Source: Homalodisca vitripennis (lineage: Eukaryota; Arthropoda; Insecta; Hemiptera; Cicadellidae). From it: a stretch of DNA of 64,000 nt. The position numbers and the translations under genes were made by a program. Below are positions 57,700 to 64,000 of this stretch, one piece after another. The notes beneath the pieces were generated by a model. That model was not told the DNA's origin. It saw only the letters and a list, made by a program, of their open reading frames with translations, and made no database searches. Each line of letters starts with the position of its first letter. Positions within the stretch are counted from its first letter, which is position 1. Where the stretch lies: NCBI RefSeq assembly GCF_021130785.1, contig NC_060214.1, positions 1,639,001-1,703,000 of the forward strand. The letters are read 5' to 3'.

Positions 57700-58445
57700 T
57701 CCAGGTCACAGGTAAAATCCTAAAAACTGGCCGGAAATAAAAATGAAAGCTCTTGGAAATTAAGTTTCAAAACAATTAGTTTTATAAAAATAGTAGGTGT
57801 ATATAAATGTATATAATGCTTTTAGAGTTAAGATAATGATGTATATTACTACCATTTTAAAATCAAGATTACAAGTAGTTCCAAAATTTCGGCGAGTTAT
57901 TTCATTGTTCTTGGTTCAATTATTAGATCACATTTAAATTCCTGGATTTGCTTTGGCTGCTCTTGTGGAAAGAATGACGTAATTAAAAGTTCGTTCTTAT
58001 AATCCCTCCTGAGGTTGTACTTTATTTATTAGCGAAGTATCATTTTAATGAATGGATTTTTTATTTCGAGTTTAGGAATTGTCATTATTTCGTTACACAC
58101 CACGAAATGATACCGAACTTCAGGAAGCCTAACTGCACTAATCCCACCTGTCGCACCGCAATAACCGGATTAAACCGGTTATGCCTCCCATTCATCTCTG
58201 ACCAATCATTAGGGAGCGTTCGTTACGTTACCATACGGGATTGGACACTTTGATTATGGAATTGGACGTGAACCACTCTCGTCTCGCATGTGATAGTTCG
58301 ACGTGGTACAGTCTTCTTCTAAGTCATGTGCAAAACAGGAGAAGTGTTCTTGACTGTACCAACGTATAAAATAAAACATTGAATATTGTATGCAACAATT
58401 TAATGTCTGAGGGAATATTTACAATAACTATTTAATCCTAGGAGG
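57700..58445. other. Unclassified segment with a GC-richer patch
   Basis: Mostly AT-rich. The patch at 58128-58330 (ACCGGATTAAACCGGTTATG, GGGAGCGTTCGTTACGTTAC) is compositionally distinct and probably a fragment of another mobile element, but I cannot assign it. Confidence 0.3.
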
Positions 58446-58447
58446 AG

Positions 58448-58730
58448 ATTATTTATTTATTTATTTCCTTTCAACGGTCAAAAACAAATTTACATTTATA
58501 AACTTATGATAAGATGATTAAATAATAATTGTATAATACTTAAAGAAAAGGGCCAAACCAAACATGCAACTGGACTCTAAATAAAATCTAGGCATAGTTC
58601 ACAATAAATAAGAAATGTATAAATTGTAAGCCCTCCCGATATTAGCCAGAGAGGCTCATGGTTAATAAAAGGGATAGCGTTTTGCTGCCACCACCCTAGC
58701 TCGTAGGGAAATTTAGAATAGTGGTTGAGA
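58448..58730 (-). mobile_element. 3' end fragment of a LINE-type retroposon
   Basis: On the minus strand this ends with TTTTGACCGTTGAAAGGAAA followed by (TAAA)n (plus-strand TTATTTATTTATTTA at 58451-58465), the form of a LINE 3' tail. Upstream (58620-58720 on the plus strand) the sequence is less AT-rich but has no frame. It lies next to the LTR of the minus-strand retroelement, and the order of insertion is not resolved. Confidence 0.45.
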
Positions 58731-58745
58731 AGGGGTCATTGAAAT

Positions 58746-59109
58746 AATTACTCACGTATTCTCCTTTGTTTGAGTCCAATCTATATTCAAAATGCACTAA
58801 AACACTCGTAGGCGCACCCAAACTACTATATGTGTACCGGTGTGTTCGCATCTCACTCCACCAAAATAGACTTACTTCACACACTCTACATTGCCAATCC
58901 CTCCGCCTACCTCCGAGCCCTCAACTCGACTGCCGACCCGTGCTGACGAGTGCTGACCCTTGCATTTCCTCAGCACGGCCAGTCACCTCACATCACGCGG
59001 TTAAAGGGACTTGGGTTAGTCCAGTTAATTTACACACTGTGTAATTACTAAAATACCATCTAAAAAATTACTATATTAAAATAGTAGTGTGCGTGCGCGC
59101 TACATCACT
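58746..59109 (-). repeat. Probable 3' LTR of the env-bearing retroelement
   Basis: On the minus strand the purine run CCTGAAAGGGAG (59121-59110) is followed by AGTGATGTAGCGCGCACGCA. LTRs of the gypsy/17.6/297 errantivirus group also start AGT and end in AATT, and a matching AATT end can be placed at 58746. That gives an LTR of about 364 bp with a GC-richer centre. The other LTR lies outside the window, so neither the far boundary nor a target duplication can be checked. Confidence 0.4.
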
Positions 59110-59121
59110 CTCCCTTTCAGG
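59110..59121 (-). other. Polypurine tract of the minus-strand retroelement
   Basis: CCTGAAAGGGAG on the minus strand directly precedes the proposed LTR start. Confidence 0.45.
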
Positions 59122-59458
59122 AAAGATGGATCATACAGAATTTTCATGGTGATACATCTTAGATTCTCAGAATATAACAAACATTTACAATACTTCAAAA
59201 AAAAAATGTATAGGATAACATTTTACATTACATCATTTTTTTCACAACTCAAAAGGACAAAGTAGTATTATTAGGCTGCGTAAGTCTTTATAATCTACAA
59301 TTTAATTCTACTTGACATTGACAATCACTTAAGATATATGTCCTCCTAACTACATTACATTTCTTGAGCTTGGCAAGTCCCCACATATTTATAACAAATA
59401 TAGTCTTTGCAACACTGACCTGACTGGTTCAGCACTACAATGAATTTCACAATACCGT

Positions 59459-61395
59459 ACTTCAAGGCGGGCTTGGTGTATTGAATTGAACAAAGGAAGA
59501 CTCCTGAATAATTTCTGCGAGCGGAGTTCCATGTTCTACTCGAATGGTTGGGGCTTGCCGCTCAGCAACTGAGGACATCCTCGCACAGGTTGGCATTTTC
59601 CTGTGACAAAACAAAACTACGCAAAGTACACTATTCAAAATGAACAAAATAAACATTGAAACTATGATAATGTAGAAATAGTTCAGTGGGGGTTTTCTAT
59701 ACTTTCTTTGATACTAGGGTACAAAACATGTGTATCATTTAAAAGCTTGTTAAGGTCTAGTTCTATGTGATTATCTTTAAGATTGTCCTTGACTTTTTGC
59801 ATTGTTTCAAATAAACAAGCTACTGTTTTTTAAAGATTAGATTTTCTTCGTGAGATAGCAACAGGTTAATCTTTGGGATGTGCAAATGGTTAATGTCAAA
59901 TTTATATTTTATATTTCCTTGAGTCCTCGAGAAATAACTTATTATAATTTACCAAAGATAGCGCAACTTGAAGCCTGTTTTAATATTCCAGACTTGTTTA
60001 AAGTTAATTCTAAATAACCTAGATGTGGTGGAGAGATAACTGAGTTTTTTCTCCATCAGAACTCCTCATACAATTAAGTTATGACTTTATATGGTTCCTT
60101 TAGGCTATAGACCCAATCATTGCCGTTTTGGATCCATACAGGTGAAGTTACATTGATGGTTAAGGTTCGTGAACATTTTTTCTGTGACTAGGTTAGATCC
60201 CATGAATAGAGCGAATATACAATCATTAACGCTATGATGCAATACATTTATAGAGTAGGACACAAAATAAAAATGACTTAGTCTACACTGACTTAGTGTG
60301 TTAAATCGATAGGTGCATAATACTGTCTCTCTTTGGAGATCAACAAATAATCAAACTTGTACATTCCATTTTAACCAATGTTGAAGGTTTGTTTGGTACA
60401 ATGGAATAACTTCTACTTTATAAAGTTCAAGACGTCTGTCTTGCGAACTTAAAGGTACAGTTACGATCAATCTAATTCCTGTCTTGGTGGCTAAAGCATG
60501 AGCAGTGCAAAAGGTGTAATAACATAAATACGTCCCTCTTCATTAACTGGTATAATTAGTTTCAAATGACGAGGTAATGGACTTTTCCTATGTCAAGCAA
60601 TATGTTTACAAACTCATGGGGTGGTAGTAATTTGCTGCTTATTCTAACCTGTGTTTACTAATTCTAAAGCTTGCCTAAACTCAACAATTCTTAACTTTGC
60701 TTCATCTATGGTTTGACCTAAATGACGTGCTAGACTGACGGATTTTAAATGTTTTGTTAATGAACGATGTAGCATAATGTTTTCTTGTTCGAATCCTTGG
60801 AGTGAAGTGATTAACATGCTATTTGAATGAGTAAGTTTAGTCATTATCTCTGATATGGCTTTAGGTATTTGTTACCATCTTTTCATTCATGTCTTTCATT
60901 AAGGTGATTTGGTTTTCTCTAGAACTTCAACAGTGATCCGCTAATCTTTTTTATCTCTTCATACTTTACTATTAACTGTTGTTCCATATCTTCGCTAGTG
61001 GGCACACCAAACAACCATTTCAATGCATATCCTCCTGCATCAACTAGTCCTCGCTTGGAGCGTTCTGTAGGTAGAAGTCCTAAATAAGTCACTTTACATC
61101 GGATTCATACTGGTCTATCCCGGTCTTAATTCTACTATAATTCGAAAGCAAAGTCCTCATCCCACACATTTACACTTGTGTTCGTATAATAAACTAAGTC
61201 TGTGCACAATGTCTTAAGTGACTCAAGTTCGTCTCTTATTTCTATCATATTAAAATCTAATACAATCTTCCATTCAATCCTCGGAAATAATTGTGTCATG
61301 AAGTTTCTTGAAAACGATTCCCTGTGTCATTTCATTCTCTGCCATTCCTGTCTCGACAAAGAGTACAAGTATTCCTGAAATCATCATTTAGATCC
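59459..61395 (-). pseudogene. Env-like (F-type) glycoprotein pseudogene
   Basis: The gene lies downstream of pol and follows it after about 480 bp, as in env-bearing insect Gypsy elements (errantiviruses). Visible features on the minus strand are a hydrophobic N-terminal segment near 61390-61345, a furin-type site RSKR at 61062-61051 followed by a Gly/Ala-rich hydrophobic stretch, and a heptad-like helical region at about 60844-60644. Near the C-terminus a transmembrane segment (FILFILNSVLCVVLF, about 59653-59609) precedes a short cytoplasmic tail ending near 59462. The frame changes several times and stops are present, so it is non-functional. In the family this protein mediates membrane fusion. 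The order of features, not a sequence search, supports the call. Confidence 0.7.
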
Positions 61396-61876
61396 TAATA
61401 ATTGTTTACTTCATGAATATCCTGACTTATTCGAATTTATTTTATTACGTACAGCTTGATCTTATGTTTCTTATCTTAACCTGCGTAGATATAACTTCTT
61501 TCCTTATAGTGTACTCAATCACACATTTGAATTGTTTGGATCCTTTAATTTGGCTTTTATTTCACACACCTTGCATACTCATTCATCAACATTCGTTTCA
61601 CCAGTCATACAACATTCATACTCCACGCATACAACCCATTCAATTCGGAGTAACTATTGCATTCTACTTTGTACGTGGTACTCTAAAACATCTTTTACTT
61701 ACACATCAGACAAGAAGCATAACATACTAACGAGGAATATTTTTAGTGTATCATATAACATCCTCAAATAACAAACAATACATAATTATTCAATACACTT
61801 GCGTTTACTTTTAACTACTAAATAAACGATGCAATACACGTTCACTGTCATAACAATATGTATATACATTCCTATT
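61396..61876 (-). other. Pol-env spacer
   Basis: This spacer lies between the pol stop and the start of the env-like gene. Plus-strand frames here (for example 61413-61730) are AT/pyrimidine-driven shadows. In related elements env is expressed from a spliced RNA, so an acceptor could lie in this spacer. I did not pinpoint one. Confidence 0.4.
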
Positions 61877-64000
61877 ATTTAATAAACTTCATAGTCTTTG
61901 AATCTACACGGTTTTCTTCTATCTCTTATGGATCTAAAAGGGCCTGGTCGCTCTTCTGCGGTTCCTGGGCTTGGTTCTCTCCTGTCTTGTTCTTCATTTT
62001 GTCCGGCTACTCTATTGAATGCCTCTTCATGGTCTTCGGTCTCTTCAATGATTTCTTCCTGTTCTTCTTCTTCTGCTACCTGAGCAGCTTTTGGATCATT
62101 TTTTGGCTACTTCCTTGTTCTTGCAACTTAAACTCGGTGACAGGTTTTACTCGATTCACATGTACAGTTACATTCTTCCTTTTAATTCGGAGTACGACAT
62201 TCAAATCTGATATAACCTTGACAATTGTGTATGGACCCTTTCCATGGTCTAGACAACTTCTTCACTCTTCCTTTTTTCACTTGGGGCACGTGAAGGTATA
62301 ACTCGTTGGCCCTCTTCAAATTTATTTAGCTTAGAATTCTTGTCGTATTGTCTCTTTTGCTGGGTTCTTGCATGGTCTTGGCATTGTTGAGACAAATTCC
62401 TTACGGCATTCAACTTCATCTTAAGATCTTCGACATAATCAGGGTAACCATCATCTTCTTCTGTGATCAATAGATCATCTTCTAAGGGAGTCTTCATCTC
62501 TCTTCCAAAGACTAGCTCAAAAGGAGAAAATCCTGTTGAATCATGCACTTGAGAGTTATAAGCCATATTTACCATTGGTAGGAGCTCGTCCCAGTCTGTT
62601 TTGATTTCGGTTGACATAATGACTTAGCATCTTGGGTATGGATCTATGAACTCTTTCTGTTCTACCATTGCTCATGGATGATATGCGGTGGTTTGAAGTT
62701 TCTTTATTCTTAGTAGAGCACACATGCTTTTCATTATTTCGGATGTGAAATTTGAGCCTTGATCAGTAATTAATTCACAGGGTACTCCCATCTTCGTAAT
62801 GACTCTCTGCACAAGTGCTCGGGCTATTGTTTCTGCCAGTTTGGTCTGGCAATGCAATAAACTCTCCGTACCTTGTAAAATGATCTATAAACTGTCAGTA
62901 TGTATTTGTTTTTGGAGCTTGTTAGGGGTAATGGGCCAACAATGTCACACGAAATCCGGTATCCAAATTCTGTACTTTCTTGAAATTTACCTAAAGGTGC
63001 TTTAGTTTTTCCGTAATCCATTCTTTTAATTGCATGGATCACATGCTCTGATAAAGGAGACAACATCTAATTTCATTTTCGGCCCAATAAAACTTTTCTT
63101 GGATTCTTAACATCGTCTTCTTGATACCTCCATGACCTGCTGTCGGGAATATCATGGTGTAAACGAATAACCTTCTCTCTTAACCGTCTTGGAACGACTA
63201 TCAGTTGTCTGTCCTGCCTCTTTATATAGATGACTCCTTGTGGACTTGTTTTGAACTGAGGGTATTTTTTCAATCTCTGGCACTCTTCATCCTTACATTG
63301 ATTTTCTTTAATGCTGTCCACATCCAATATAGGTAGACTTTCCACAGTATTCTTGCACACAATTCTGCTCAGACAATCAGCGTTTTGATTTTTTATCCCT
63401 GGTTTATGGAATACCTTGTAGTCATATTCAGCCAATTTCAGTGCCCATCTAGTGAGTCTACTCGAAGGATCTTTTAGCGACAGCAGCCATCTGATTGCGC
63501 TGTGATCAGTATACAAGGAGAATGATCGTCCGTACAGGTAGCATCGGAAATACTTTACTGCCCATACAACTGCTAAAAGTTCTTTTTCTGTTACTGTATA
63601 ATTCTGCTCAGCAGAGTTTAACTGTCTTGACGCATAGGCGATAGGGTGTTCTATTCCAATTAATTCACTTGTCCTAATACTGCGCCAAGTGCAACATTAC
63701 TTTGCATCAGTGCTTAAGACGAATTCCTTGGAGAAATTTGGATACACTAATAAAGGTTCAGTTACAAGGATGGTCTTCAATTTTTCAAATGATGTTTTCC
63801 GCTTCTTCGTTCCACTCAAACTTTTGGTCTTTTTTGGTTAATTTTGTCAGAGGTTTAGCGATGTCGGCAAATTTCGGTACATGCCTCCTATAGTAACTAC
63901 ATAGTCCTATAAATCCACGAAGTTCCTTTTCATTCTTGGGTCTTGGAAAATTTTTGACAGCTTCAATCTATTCTGACATGGTTTGATTCCATCTCTCGAT
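61877..64000 (-). pseudogene. Ty3/Gypsy pol (RT end, RNase H, integrase), partial
   Basis: The element enters from the right edge. Minus-strand blocks in order are the end of RT (YYRRHVPKFADIAKPL, about 63895-63848), RNase H ([17 protein letters not shown] at 63516-63466 and [14 protein letters not shown]), and the integrase zinc module (RLHHDIPDS near 63170). The catalytic core follows with CDIVGPLPL (about 62945) and ITDQGSNFTSE (about 62768-62736), then YNSQVHDSTGFSPFELVFGR (about 62558-62499). Last is a C-terminal module with GPYTIVKVISDLNVVLRI (about 62236-62183). The stop is at 61879-61877. Frames are interrupted, for example between 62672 and 62617, and within the zinc module near 63070. 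It belongs with the env-like gene and LTR to its left. Confidence 0.9.

Noticed and set aside
61413..62301. Plus-strand frames of 105 and 147 codons
   Set aside because: They are shadows of the minus-strand pol end and the pol-env spacer.

Overview
The window looks like non-genic, repeat-dense arthropod DNA, probably from an insect. It is strongly AT-rich, has long stretches without reading frames and many unrelated tandem repeats. Every convincing protein signal belongs to a transposable element: a Ty3/Gypsy LTR retrotransposon, a non-LTR (LINE) retrotransposon, a mariner-type DNA transposon, and an env-bearing, errantivirus-like Ty3/Gypsy provirus on the minus strand. I could not support any host protein-coding gene. 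The insect assignment is an inference from the element types; no host gene confirms it.

Layout. 1-29 kb is AT-rich DNA holding tandem arrays (92-bp, 50-bp, 141-bp, 175-bp and 143-bp periods), a 400-bp tandem duplication, a pair of related 0.5-kb segments 8.6 kb apart, copies of a dispersed repeat, and AT/GT microsatellites. 29.6-29.9 kb carries an element containing a tRNA-like sequence. 31.5-32.9 kb is a 685-bp tandem duplication. 33.3-35.9 kb is a 98-bp satellite of about 27 units with a three-unit higher-order pattern, followed by 130-bp and 60-bp repeats to 36.7 kb. 39.4-39.7 kb is a GC-richer remnant resembling the baculovirus-FP domain of some retroelement ORF1 proteins.

40.86-46.93 kb is a complete Ty3/Gypsy insertion (+ strand). 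It has a 5-bp target duplication GTTCT, LTRs with TGTTAT/ATAACA ends, a primer site, gag with zinc knuckle, protease, RT, RNase H, integrase and a polypurine tract. Its gag is split by the 3' end of another element lying in reverse. 47.48-50.98 kb is a LINE ORF2 (endonuclease, RT, C-terminal part) with a short-repeat tail. It abuts an array of exactly spaced C15A units.

51.24-51.90 kb is a chain of head-to-head and tail-to-tail inverted fragments of the same tRNA-containing element seen at 29.7 kb. 51.96-53.29 kb is a mariner-type element with 396-bp inverted repeats, sitting inside an AT microsatellite. 54.0-55.1 kb is a 178-bp higher-order tandem repeat. 58.4-64.0 kb, on the minus strand, holds a LINE 3' fragment, a probable LTR, an env-like pseudogene with a furin-type site, and pol running off the right edge.

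Most element reading frames are broken by single-base indels, yet the two Gypsy LTRs differ by only about five substitutions. Sequencing indel error may therefore explain part of the apparent decay. All alignments and counts here were done by eye.
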